Assembly: GCF_000428945.1 (NCBI RefSeq)
Contig: NZ_AUAX01000009.1
Coordinates: 275,607 to 339,606, forward strand
Direction: 5' to 3'
Length of the DNA: 64,000 nucleotides
Origin: Hamadaea tsunoensis DSM 44101
Lineage (GTDB): Bacteria > Actinomycetota > Actinomycetes > Mycobacteriales > Micromonosporaceae
Shown: in pieces, positions 55,720 to 64,000 of the stretch
How positions within the stretch are numbered: the stretch's first letter is position 1
How the letters are laid out: every line of letters starts with the position of its first letter
Program-made: the position numbers and the translations under genes
Notes under the pieces: model-generated
Databases searched by the model: none
Seen by the model: the letters and a program-made list of their open reading frames with translations, nothing else
Told to the model about the DNA's origin: nothing

Positions 55720-57564
55720 TCAGGGGACGCGCCGGTAGGCGCCGTCGCTCGCGCTCGTGGTCATCGACGCGTACGCGCGCAGCGCCGCACTGATCGGGCG
55801 GACGCGGTCGACGGGCGTGTAGGGCTTGTCGCGCTTGTCCTGGGCGACCCGGCGCTCGTCGAGGACGTGGTCGGGGACGTCGAGGCTGATCGTGCGGGCC
55901 GGGATGTCGATGGTGACGATGTCGCCCGGCTCGACCAGCGCGATGAGGCCGCCGCCCGCCGCCTCGGGGGAGACGTGGCCGATGGACAGGCCGCTGGTGC
56001 CGCCGGAGAAGCGGCCGTCGGTGATCAGCGCGCAGGACTTGCCGAGGCCGCGGCCCTTGAGGAAGGAGGTCGGGTAGAGCATCTCCTGCATGCCCGGCCC
56101 GCCCTTCGGCCCCTCGTAGCGGATGACCACCACGTCGCCCGCGACGATCTCGCCGGCGAGGATGCCGGTGACCGCGTCCTCCTGCGACTCGAACACCTTG
56201 GCGGGGCCGCTGAACCGCCAGACCTCCTCGGGCACGCCCGCCGTCTTCACGACGCAGCCGTCCAGGGCGAGGTTGCCATGCAGCACCGCCAGGCCGCCGT
56301 CCGCCGTGTACGCGTGCTCGACCGACCGGATGCAGCCCTCCGCGCCATCCGTGTCCAGTGTGGACCAGCGGTTGGCCGTGGAGAACGGTTCCGTGGTGCG
56401 TACGCCGCCCGGCGCCGCGTGGAAGAGCTCGACGGCGGCCGCGGACGGCGACTCGGCGCGGATGTCCCACTCGGCCAGCCACTGGTCGAGATCGGGGGAG
56501 TGCACGGAGTGGACGGTGTCGTGCAGCAGCTTGCCGCGGTGCAGCTCGCCCATGATCGCGGGAATGCCGCCGGCCCGGTGCACGTCCTCCATGTGGTACT
56601 TCTGCGAGTTCGGCGCCACCTTGGCCAGGCACGGTACGCGTCGCGAGATGGCGTCGATGTCGGCCACCCCGAAGTCCAGCTCGGCCTCGCGGGCGGCGGC
56701 CAGCAGGTGCAGGACCGTGTTGGTCGAGCCGCCCATGGCGACGTCGAGGGCGACCGCGTTCTCGAAGGCCTCGCGGGTGGCGATCGCGCGCGGCAGGACC
56801 GAGGCGTCGTCCCCGTCGTAGTAGCGCTTGCAGAGCTCGACGATCAGCTCGCCGGCCTGCTCGAAGAGCGCCTTGCGCGAGGCGTGGGTGGCCAGCGTCG
56901 AGCCGTTGCCGGGCAGCGCCAGGCCGATCGCCTCGGTGAGGCAGTTCATCGAGTTGGCGGTGAACATGCCGGAACACGAGCCGCAGGTCGGGCAGGCCGA
57001 CCGCTCGATCTTGTCCAGCTCGGCGTCGCTCACGTTGTCGTTGGAGGCGGCGACCATCGCGTCGATCAGGTCCAGCTTCGTGTGCACGATGCCGTCGACC
57101 GAGACGGTCTTGCCGGCCTCCATCGGGCCGCCGGAGACGAAGACCGTCGGGATGTTGAGGCGCAGCGCGGCCAGCAGCATGCCGGGGGTGATCTTGTCGC
57201 AGTTGGAGATGCACACGAGCGCGTCGGCGCAGTGCGCCTGCACCATGTACTCGACCGCGTCGGCGATCAGCTCGCGGCTGGGCAGCGAGTAGAGCATGCC
57301 GGCGTGGCCCATGGCGATGCCGTCGTCGACGGCGATCGTGTTGAACTCCCGGCCCACCCCGCCCGCCTGGGCGATCGAGTCGGCGACCAGGCCGCCGAGG
57401 TCCTTGAGGTGTACGTGGCCGGGTACGAACTGGGTGTAGCTGTTGGCGATCGCGACGATCGGCTTGCCGAAATCGTCGTCGGTCATGCCGGTGGCGCGCC
57501 AGAGCGCCCGCGCGCCCGCCATCGTCCGCCCGTGCGTGGAGGTCCTCGACCGCAGCTCAACCAT
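55720..57564 (-). CDS. ilvD: dihydroxyacid dehydratase
   Basis: 614 residues, Fe-S dehydratase making the 2-oxoacid precursors of valine and isoleucine. Cluster cysteines are in [15 protein letters not shown] and [32 protein letters not shown] and the C-terminal [20 protein letters not shown] are intact. The third step of the pathway whose first two steps are ilvBN and ilvC at 60-64 kb. ATG 57564 has CAGACT seven bases upstream and no ribosome-binding site, fitting leaderless initiation; a longer frame adds 16 residues. Confidence 0.96.
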   Translation of the reverse strand: MVELRSRTSTHGRTMAGARALWRATGMTDDDFGKPIVAIANSYTQFVPGHVHLKDLGGLVADSIAQAGGVGREFNTIAVDDGIAMGHAGMLYSLPSRELIADAVEYMVQAHCADALVCISNCDKITPGMLLAALRLNIPTVFVSGGPMEAGKTVSVDGIVHTKLDLIDAMVAASNDNVSDAELDKIERSACPTCGSCSGMFTANSMNCLTEAIGLALPGNGSTLATHASRKALFEQAGELIVELCKRYYDGDDASVLPRAIATREAFENAVALDVAMGGSTNTVLHLLAAAREAELDFGVADIDAISRRVPCLAKVAPNSQKYHMEDVHRAGGIPAIMGELHRGKLLHDTVHSVHSPDLDQWLAEWDIRAESPSAAAVELFHAAPGGVRTTEPFSTANRWSTLDTDGAEGCIRSVEHAYTADGGLAVLHGNLALDGCVVKTAGVPEEVWRFSGPAKVFESQEDAVTGILAGEIVAGDVVVIRYEGPKGGPGMQEMLYPTSFLKGRGLGKSCALITDGRFSGGTSGLSIGHVSPEAAGGGLIALVEPGDIVTIDIPARTISLDVPDHVLDERRVAQDKRDKPYTPVDRVRPISAALRAYASMTTSASDGAYRRVP

Positions 57565-57758
57565 GGAAAGAAGTCTGCCACCGTCCGGGGTACGCCGACA
57601 CGCCACGTACACGCCGCGTCCATCTGTCGGGAAGGCGTCCCGGCTGCGGGGCGGCGCCGGTGCTAGCTGGCAGGAGTGCGGTCGGTGAGACGGCGGCTAC
57701 GCCCGTTTATGAAATTGTCGTCCGCTATCGCACATCGAGTGCGGAAAGGATCTCTCTG

Positions 57759-60164
57759 GTGCGGCAGAGTAGAGCCGTGCTCCTCCCCCCGGGACTGCCG
57801 GTAGCCGACCCGCTCGGTCGGCCGTTGGCCCTTGCCGTGTCGGCGAGCGCCTTGGTCGCTCTCCCCGGCGCCTGGTCCCTGTGGCGAGCGGCCCGTGCCA
57901 GCGGCCGGTCCTCCCGCGGCGCCCGCCTTCTGGCGGTCGGCGTCGTGGTGGCCCTGGCCGGGCCGCTCCTCGCACTCCTGTGCGCGTGGATGCTGCTGGC
58001 CGACGAGTGGTACGACGTCCGCGAACAGCGGATGATGCTGGCCGGGCTGATGAGCCTGGGCGTGATCGTCGGCTCCCCGATGCTCGGCTGGGGTCTGCTG
58101 CGGCTGCCCGGCATCGGCGACACCCCCGGCGTACGCATGCGGCACCTGCTCGACGGGCTGACCGTCGGCGCCGCGATCTTCATCTTCGGCTGGGCGCTCA
58201 TCATCAACCCGAACTCGGCCTGGTTCCCGCTGCCCGACCGGGGCGGCTGCATCCCGGTCGCGGTCGCCGCCTCCATCGCTCCGCTGATCGTCGGGCTCGC
58301 GATGATCCTGGCGGTACGCGTACCGGCGCCGCGGCGGCCGATCGCCCGGGCCGCGGTCGGCGCGGCCGCCGTGTCCGTCGCCGGAACCGGCCTGGCCGTC
58401 GGGATCTGCTACGACCTCGTCTGGATGGTGCTCACCGGCGGACTGCTCCTGCCGGCCGGGGTGTTCCTGATGGCGTACAAGCCGCGGTGGCGGGAGGTGC
58501 GGGCCGAGATCGGAGCGCCCGCGCCCACCTCCGGCCTGCTCACCGCCCTGCTGCCGGTCTCGGCGATCCTGGTGGCCACCGTCTACCAGGCGGTACGCAG
58601 CGGGGGCACGCTGGACGTGCCGACGATCGTGGCCGGAATGTTCGTCGGGCTGCTGCTCGTGGCCCGCCAGCACCTCGGCTACCAGGACGTCAAGCGGTAC
58701 GCGACGCGCCTGGCCGACAGCGAGCGGCACTTCCGTGAACTCGCCCACACCGACCCGCTGACCGGGCTCAGCAACCGCCGGGGCCTGCTGCGCACCCTGT
58801 TCGAGGACGCGGTCGACGGTCCACCGTGCACACTGCTCGCGATCGACCTCGACGGCTTCAAGAACATCAACGACATGCGCGGCCACGACGTCGGCGACGA
58901 CGTGCTCGTCGAGGTCGGCCAGCGGCTGCGGCTCAACCTGCGCCCCGGCGACGTGGCCGCCCGGCTCGGCGGTGACGAGTTCGCCGTGCTGATGTGGGCC
59001 GGCCCCAAGGACGCCCTCGAAGTCGCGCAGCGGCTGCTCGGCGTGCTGGCCAAGGCGTACCAGGCCCGGCAGGGGATGGCGTACCTGTCGGCGAGCATCG
59101 GGCTGGCCGGCTGCGCCCGGGCCGACAGCGTGCCGATGCTCATGCGCAACGCGGACCTCGCCCTGCGCTTCGCCAAGCAGCGCGGCAAGAACCGGGTCGA
59201 GGAGTACTCCGCCGAGTACGACGAATGGCTGCGCCGGCGTACCACGGTGGAACACGAGCTGCGCGGCGCGATCGAGCGCGACGAGCTGTCGGTGGTCTTC
59301 CAGCCGGTCGTGGCGCTGCCGTCGATGCGGCCGGTCGGTGCCGAGGCGCTGATCCGCTGGCACCACCCGCAGCTGGGGAAGATCAACCCGGACGAGTTCA
59401 TCCCGATCGCCGAGGAGTCCGGGCTCATCCAGTCCGTCGGCATGTGGGTGCTCAACCAGGCCTGCCGCCAGCTGGCCCGGTGGCTCGCCGACGGCCACGA
59501 CGTCTGGGTCTCGGTCAACGTCTCCCCGCGCGAGCTGCATCCGGCCGAATACGTGAACCGGGTCGCGGACGTGGTCCGGGCGCACCGCGTACCCCTGTCG
59601 AGGTTGGTCTTCGAGGTCACGGAGCAGGCGGTGGCCGAGGACCTGGAGGAGCTGAAGATCCGGTTGTCCACGCTGCGCGACATGGGCGCGCGGATCGCGC
59701 TGGACGACTTCGGCTCGGGCTACTCCTCGCTCAGCCAGCTGCGGCACCTGCCGGTGGACATCCTGAAGATCGACCACAGCCTGGTGCGGGACATGGGCCG
59801 GGACGCGCGTCCGGCGCCCATGGTGGACGTGGTCGTCCGCCTCGGTCACCGGCTCGGCCTGGAGGTCATCGCGGAGGGCATCGGCGACATCACCCAGCGG
59901 CAGGTGGTGGAGCAGGCCGGCTGCCGGTTCGGGCAGGGCAGCCTGTTCGGCTGGGGCGTACCGGCCGAGCACATGGAGGCGCTGCTCGCCTCGGCCCAGC
60001 CGTTGCACAACGGCCACCCGCTTCCCGGGGGCGGGGTCGGCCCGGCGGCCGCCATGGCCCCGCCGACTCCGCTGCCCGCGCAACTGCCCCCACCACAGGC
60101 CGCGACACCCGTGTCTCAGCCCGTGGGAGAAGTTGACTCAGCGGCTGAGATGCGTAAGAGTTAG
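57759..60164 (+). CDS. membrane GGDEF-EAL protein (c-di-GMP synthesis/degradation)
   Basis: 801 residues. About eight hydrophobic helices (residues roughly 15-310) form a sensor region. A GGDEF domain follows with intact active site RLGGDEFA (G404-F408), then an EAL domain with E529-A-L (GAEALIRWHHPQL) and the metal-site DDFGSGYSS. Both catalytic motifs look intact, so it may be bifunctional. A Pro-rich C-terminal tail follows. GTG 57759 is chosen because AAAGGA lies eight bases upstream; the frame is open from 57660 but that part looks like upstream AT-richer spacer. The ilvB promoter lies in its last 30 bp. Confidence 0.9.
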   Translation: MRQSRAVLLPPGLPVADPLGRPLALAVSASALVALPGAWSLWRAARASGRSSRGARLLAVGVVVALAGPLLALLCAWMLLADEWYDVREQRMMLAGLMSLGVIVGSPMLGWGLLRLPGIGDTPGVRMRHLLDGLTVGAAIFIFGWALIINPNSAWFPLPDRGGCIPVAVAASIAPLIVGLAMILAVRVPAPRRPIARAAVGAAAVSVAGTGLAVGICYDLVWMVLTGGLLLPAGVFLMAYKPRWREVRAEIGAPAPTSGLLTALLPVSAILVATVYQAVRSGGTLDVPTIVAGMFVGLLLVARQHLGYQDVKRYATRLADSERHFRELAHTDPLTGLSNRRGLLRTLFEDAVDGPPCTLLAIDLDGFKNINDMRGHDVGDDVLVEVGQRLRLNLRPGDVAARLGGDEFAVLMWAGPKDALEVAQRLLGVLAKAYQARQGMAYLSASIGLAGCARADSVPMLMRNADLALRFAKQRGKNRVEEYSAEYDEWLRRRTTVEHELRGAIERDELSVVFQPVVALPSMRPVGAEALIRWHHPQLGKINPDEFIPIAEESGLIQSVGMWVLNQACRQLARWLADGHDVWVSVNVSPRELHPAEYVNRVADVVRAHRVPLSRLVFEVTEQAVAEDLEELKIRLSTLRDMGARIALDDFGSGYSSLSQLRHLPVDILKIDHSLVRDMGRDARPAPMVDVVVRLGHRLGLEVIAEGIGDITQRQVVEQAGCRFGQGSLFGWGVPAEHMEALLASAQPLHNGHPLPGGGVGPAAAMAPPTPLPAQLPPPQAATPVSQPVGEVDSAAEMRKS
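60133..60160 (+). promoter_or_regulatory. predicted ilvBNC promoter
   Basis: TTGACT (60133-60138), 16 bp, TAAGAG (60155-60160); AAGAGT is an alternative -10. It lies inside the 3' end of the GGDEF-EAL gene. Transcription would start at or within a base or two of the leader-peptide ATG at 60169, making the leader leaderless. Confidence 0.55.
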
Positions 60165-60168
60165 GACC

Positions 60169-60201
60169 ATGTCGAACCGGCTCCACCGAGTACTTACCTG
60201 A
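60169..60201 (+). CDS. ilvBNC leader peptide
   Basis: Ten codons, M-S-N-R-L-H-R-V-L-T, then TGA. Three of the last six residues are Leu, Val, Leu, the end products of the pathway, and the stop codon overlaps the base of the following hairpin. This matches the layout of attenuator leader peptides of ilv operons in actinobacteria such as Corynebacterium. Tiny open frames occur by chance; the composition and context support it. Confidence 0.6.
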   Translation: MSNRLHRVLT

Positions 60202-60266
60202 GCGCACTCTCTGACGTTCGAGAGTGCGCTGGCCCCGTGCATACCTGCACGAGGGTCTTTTTTATT
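60201..60266 (+). terminator. ilvB attenuator: hairpin plus rho-independent terminator
   Basis: First hairpin: AGCGCACTCTC (60201-60211) with GAGAGTGCGCT (60220-60230), perfect 11-bp stem. Second: CCCCGTGCA (60233-60241) with TGCACGAGGG (60246-60255), one bulged A, followed by a run of T residues to 60266, a classic terminator 42 bp before ilvB. The arms of the two hairpins do not overlap, so the antiterminator is not obvious from inspection. Confidence 0.75.
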
Positions 60267-60307
60267 GGTCAGAATCGGTAGAGCGGAACCCTCGGGAAGA
60301 GTGAGTG

Positions 60308-62128
60308 ATGACCAGACCGACACCGGAGGCGCTCGCGCAACGCGCGGCCGCCCATCGCACGGCCACGCCGTCCGCACCGCCGGCGCCCGTTCAGATGACC
60401 GGGGCGCAGAGCCTCGTCAAGTCGCTGGAGGCCTTGGGCGTAGAGGTGATGTTCGGCATTCCGGGCGGAGCGATCCTCCCCGCCTACGACCCGATCTTCG
60501 ATTCGACCGTACGCCACATCCTGGTCCGTCACGAGCAGGGCGCCGGCCACGCCGCGACCGGGTACGCGCAGGCGACCGGCAAGGTCGGCGTGTGCATCGC
60601 CACCTCCGGGCCGGGTGCCACCAACCTGGTGACGCCGATCGCGGACGCGTACATGGACTCGGTGCCGATCGTGGCGATCACCGGACAGGTGGCCCGCCCG
60701 GCGATCGGCACGGACGCCTTCCAGGAGGCCGACATCCAGGGGATCACCCTGCCGATCACCAAGCACAACTTCCTGATCCGCTCCGGCGACGACATCCCGC
60801 AGGTGCTGGCCGAGGCGTTCCATCTGGCCTCGACCGGCCGGCCGGGTCCGGTGCTGGTCGACATCCCGAAGGACGTGCTGACCAACCAGACCTCGTTCGC
60901 CTGGCCGCCCGTCCTCGACCTGCCCGGCTACCGGCCCACCCTGCACCCGCACGGCAAGCAGATCCGCGAGGCCGCCCGGCTGATCGGCACCGCCAAGCGG
61001 CCGGTCCTGTACGTCGGCGGCGGCGTACTGAAGGCGCAGGCGACCGAGGCGCTGATGGAGCTGGCCGAGCTGACCGGCGCGCCGGTGGTGACCACGCTGA
61101 TGGCCCGCGGCGCGTTCCCGGACTCGCACCCGCAGCACCTGGGCATGCCCGGCATGCACGGCACGGTCGCGGCCGTGTACGCCCTCCAGCGCTCCGACCT
61201 GCTGATCACGCTGGGGGCCCGGTTCGACGACCGGGTGACCGGCAAGCTGGAGTCGTTCGCGCCGGACGCGCAGATCATCCACGCGGACATCGATCCGGCC
61301 GAGATCGGCAAGAACCGGGCCGTGGACGTGCCGATCGTCGGTGACGCCCAGCACGTGATCACCGAACTGGTGACCGCGCTGGCCGGCACCGAGGAGGCCG
61401 CCCAGCAGCGGTTGAAGGACTGGTGGACCCAGCTCGACCAGATGCGCGACACCTACCCGCTGGGCTACGAGGAGCCGTCCGACGGCACCCTCGCGCCGCA
61501 GTACGTGATCGAGCGGATCGGCGCGATCGCCGGGCCCGACGCGATCTACGTCGCCGGCGTCGGCCAGCACCAGATGTGGGCCAGCCAGTTCATCAAGTAC
61601 GAGAAGCCGAACACCTGGCTCAACTCGGGCGGTGCCGGCACCATGGGGTACGCGGTCCCGGCCGCCATGGGCGCGAAGGTCGGCCAGCCCGGCACGGTCG
61701 TGTGGGCGATCGACGGGGACGGCTGCTTCCAGATGACCAACCAGGAGCTCGCGACCTGCGCCCTGGAGGGCATCCCGATCAAGGTGGCCGTCATCAACAA
61801 CGGCAACCTCGGCATGGTGCGGCAGTGGCAGACCCTCTTCTACGGCGAGCGCTACTCCAACACCGACCTCGGTACGCACAAGCACCGCATCCCCGACTTC
61901 GTGAAGCTGGCCGAGGCGCTGGGCTGCATCGGTCTGCGCTGTGAGACCGCGGCCGACGTGGACAAGACGATCGCGGCGGCGATGGAGATCAACGACGCCC
62001 CGGTGGTCGTGGAGTTCGTCGTCGGCAAGGACGCCATGGTGTGGCCGATGGTCGCGGCCGGCACCGGCAATGACGAGATCATGTTCGCCCGGGGTGTGCG
62101 CCCCATCTTCGACGAGGACGATCTGTGA
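60308..62128 (+). CDS. ilvB: acetolactate synthase large (catalytic) subunit
   Basis: 606 residues, TPP/FAD enzyme condensing pyruvate with pyruvate or 2-oxobutyrate, the first step to Val, Leu and Ile. N-terminal domain: [20 protein letters not shown], catalytic Glu in [20 protein letters not shown]. Middle: [16 protein letters not shown]-binding: [20 protein letters not shown] and [16 protein letters not shown] 60308 is chosen over GTG 60305; GGGAAG lies nine bases upstream. Preceded by an attenuator; overlaps ilvN by one base. Confidence 0.97.
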   Translation: MTRPTPEALAQRAAAHRTATPSAPPAPVQMTGAQSLVKSLEALGVEVMFGIPGGAILPAYDPIFDSTVRHILVRHEQGAGHAATGYAQATGKVGVCIATSGPGATNLVTPIADAYMDSVPIVAITGQVARPAIGTDAFQEADIQGITLPITKHNFLIRSGDDIPQVLAEAFHLASTGRPGPVLVDIPKDVLTNQTSFAWPPVLDLPGYRPTLHPHGKQIREAARLIGTAKRPVLYVGGGVLKAQATEALMELAELTGAPVVTTLMARGAFPDSHPQHLGMPGMHGTVAAVYALQRSDLLITLGARFDDRVTGKLESFAPDAQIIHADIDPAEIGKNRAVDVPIVGDAQHVITELVTALAGTEEAAQQRLKDWWTQLDQMRDTYPLGYEEPSDGTLAPQYVIERIGAIAGPDAIYVAGVGQHQMWASQFIKYEKPNTWLNSGGAGTMGYAVPAAMGAKVGQPGTVVWAIDGDGCFQMTNQELATCALEGIPIKVAVINNGNLGMVRQWQTLFYGERYSNTDLGTHKHRIPDFVKLAEALGCIGLRCETAADVDKTIAAAMEINDAPVVVEFVVGKDAMVWPMVAAGTGNDEIMFARGVRPIFDEDDL

Positions 62129-62649
62129 TGGCAGCCAAACACACCCTCTCCGTGCTGGTGGAGAACAAGCCCGGCGTCCTGGCCCGGGTGTCGGGCCTGT
62201 TCTCGCGGCGGGGCTTCAACATCGACTCGCTCGCGGTGGGGGAGACCGAGCACGCCGAGATCTCCCGGATCACGATCGTGGTCGATGCGGAGCAGCAGCC
62301 GCTGGAGCAGGTCACCAAGCAGCTCAACAAGCTCATCAACGTTCTGAAGATCGTGGAGCTGGAGCCCGCCGCCTCCGTCCAGCGCGAACTGCTGCTGGTG
62401 AAGGTACGCGCCGACCGCCCGATCCGGTCGCAGGTGCTCGAGACGGTCCAGCTGTTCCGGGCCCGCGTCGTCGACGTGGCGCCCGACGCCCTCACCATCG
62501 AGGCGACGGGCACCTCGGAGAAGCTCGAGGCGTTGCTGCGCGACCTGGAACCGTTCGGCATCAAGGAGATGGTCCAGTCGGGCCGGGTCGCCATCGGTCG
62601 CGGATCGCGATCGATCACGGCCGCGCCGGCCCTGCGCTCGGCAGCCTGA
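62128..62649 (+). CDS. ilvN: acetolactate synthase regulatory subunit
   Basis: 173 residues. The N-terminal ACT domain (HTLSVLVENKPGVLARVSGL, FSRRGFNIDSLAVGETEHAE) binds valine for feedback inhibition. The second half (LLVKVRADRPIRSQVLETVQ, GTSEKLEALLRDLEPFGIKE, MVQSGRVAIGRG) matches full-length IlvN. ATG 62128 shares one base with the ilvB stop (TGATG); GTG 62125 is an alternative. Coupled expression keeps subunits balanced. Confidence 0.97.
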   Translation: MAAKHTLSVLVENKPGVLARVSGLFSRRGFNIDSLAVGETEHAEISRITIVVDAEQQPLEQVTKQLNKLINVLKIVELEPAASVQRELLLVKVRADRPIRSQVLETVQLFRARVVDVAPDALTIEATGTSEKLEALLRDLEPFGIKEMVQSGRVAIGRGSRSITAAPALRSAA

Positions 62650-62665
62650 GCGTCCTACAGTTTGA

Positions 62666-63775
<1,110 letters not shown>

Positions 63776-63821
63776 CATCCCTGTAAGGCTGCCTGCCCTC
63801 CACAACCGAGGAGCGGGACGT

Positions 63822-63870
63822 ACCGGGCTGCCCTCAAGGCGATCCCTTGTGGGCAGCCCGGTCTTTCTTT
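63822..63870 (+). terminator. terminator of the ilvBNC operon
   Basis: Perfect 12-bp arms ACCGGGCTGCCC (63822-63833) and GGGCAGCCCGGT (63851-63862), 17-nt loop, then CTTTCTTT. Located 46 bp after the ilvC stop. Confidence 0.9.
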
Positions 63871-64000
63871 GCCGGCTCAAGATCTTTTTTAGATCAAGTT
63901 CAAGATCTTTTTGTCCCGGGTTCGTCGATCTCGCTTCCGCTCCTCCCGCGGGAGACCGTTGCGCCCCTATCGCTGCGCTCCGGGGACTCCACTGCCAGGT
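63871..64000. other. intergenic end of window with a short direct repeat
   Basis: No coding frame is convincing here. TCAAGATCTTTTT occurs twice (from 63877 and from 63900), locally A/T-rich and unlike the surroundings. The rest (GCTTCCGCTCCTCCCGCGGG, CGCTGCGCTCCGGGGA) has the look of spacer sequence. Nothing else recognised. Confidence 0.6.

Noticed and set aside
57663..60083. 806-codon open frame antisense to the GGDEF-EAL gene
   Set aside because: Same codon-bias shadow effect; low-complexity residue usage and no motif.

Overview
The window is chromosomal DNA from a very high G+C actinomycete, most likely a member of the Micromonosporaceae (Actinoplanes/Micromonospora-like). The evidence is strong G/C third-position bias, frequent GTG starts, heavy use of GTACGC-type words, typical actinobacterial gene order, and many apparently leaderless genes. 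No family-level marker gene is present, so the family is inferred. I see no tRNA, rRNA, CRISPR array, insertion sequence, prophage or biosynthetic gene cluster.

Layout. 1-5 kb: a truncated ECF41-like sigma factor with a recognisable autoregulatory promoter, a GT39-type membrane glycosyltransferase and a lipoprotein penicillin-binding protein, all on the minus strand. 5-11.5 kb: the giant NAD-dependent glutamate dehydrogenase, a palindromic repeat, a small lipoprotein and a DegV protein. 11.5-36.8 kb is a conserved actinobacterial housekeeping order: comEA-comEC-holA, rpsT, lepA, hemW, hrcA-dnaJ, rsmE-HIT, phoH-ybeY-CNNM/CBS-(dead cytidine deaminase)-era. It is interrupted by lineage-specific genes: a DUF4240 protein, a NUDIX hydrolase, a pair of secreted two-cysteine repeat proteins, a phytanoyl-CoA dioxygenase, a lytic-transglycosylase-like protein, a crotonase and a serine hydrolase. 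36.9-48.9 kb: gatB without gatC or gatA, a metallophosphoesterase coupled to a glucose/sorbosone dehydrogenase lipoprotein, two SigE-family sigma systems (one split, one fused to a membrane beta-propeller), a 2-hydroxyacid dehydrogenase, a BNR-repeat protein coupled to a MoaD-hotdog fusion, and a SUKH-like protein. 49-55.7 kb: glyA behind a ZTP riboswitch, a secreted GH5 mannanase-like enzyme, a MazG-like protein, a frameshifted GT2-GtrA glycosyltransferase, a thioredoxin-fold protein and a methyltransferase. 55.7-63.8 kb: branched-chain amino acid synthesis (ilvD, then ilvB-ilvN-ilvC behind a leader peptide and terminator), with a GGDEF-EAL protein between.

How it fits together. Protein quality control (CIRCE-hrcA-dnaJ), ribosome and translation functions (rpsT, lepA, rsmE, ybeY, era, gatB) and DNA uptake/replication (comEA-comEC-holA) form the core. 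One-carbon/purine status probably controls glyA through the riboswitch, and branched-chain amino acid supply probably controls ilvBNC by attenuation.

The least explained material is: (i) two adjacent secreted proteins made of an eight-fold, nearly invariant C-X23-C repeat, sharing a 22-bp upstream element; (ii) two families of roughly 72-79 bp intergenic palindromes, two copies each; (iii) short 15-18 bp tandem duplications just after stop codons; (iv) a sigma factor tethered to a beta-propeller; and (v) a ubiquitin-like sulfur-carrier domain with an internal Gly-Gly fused to a thioesterase.
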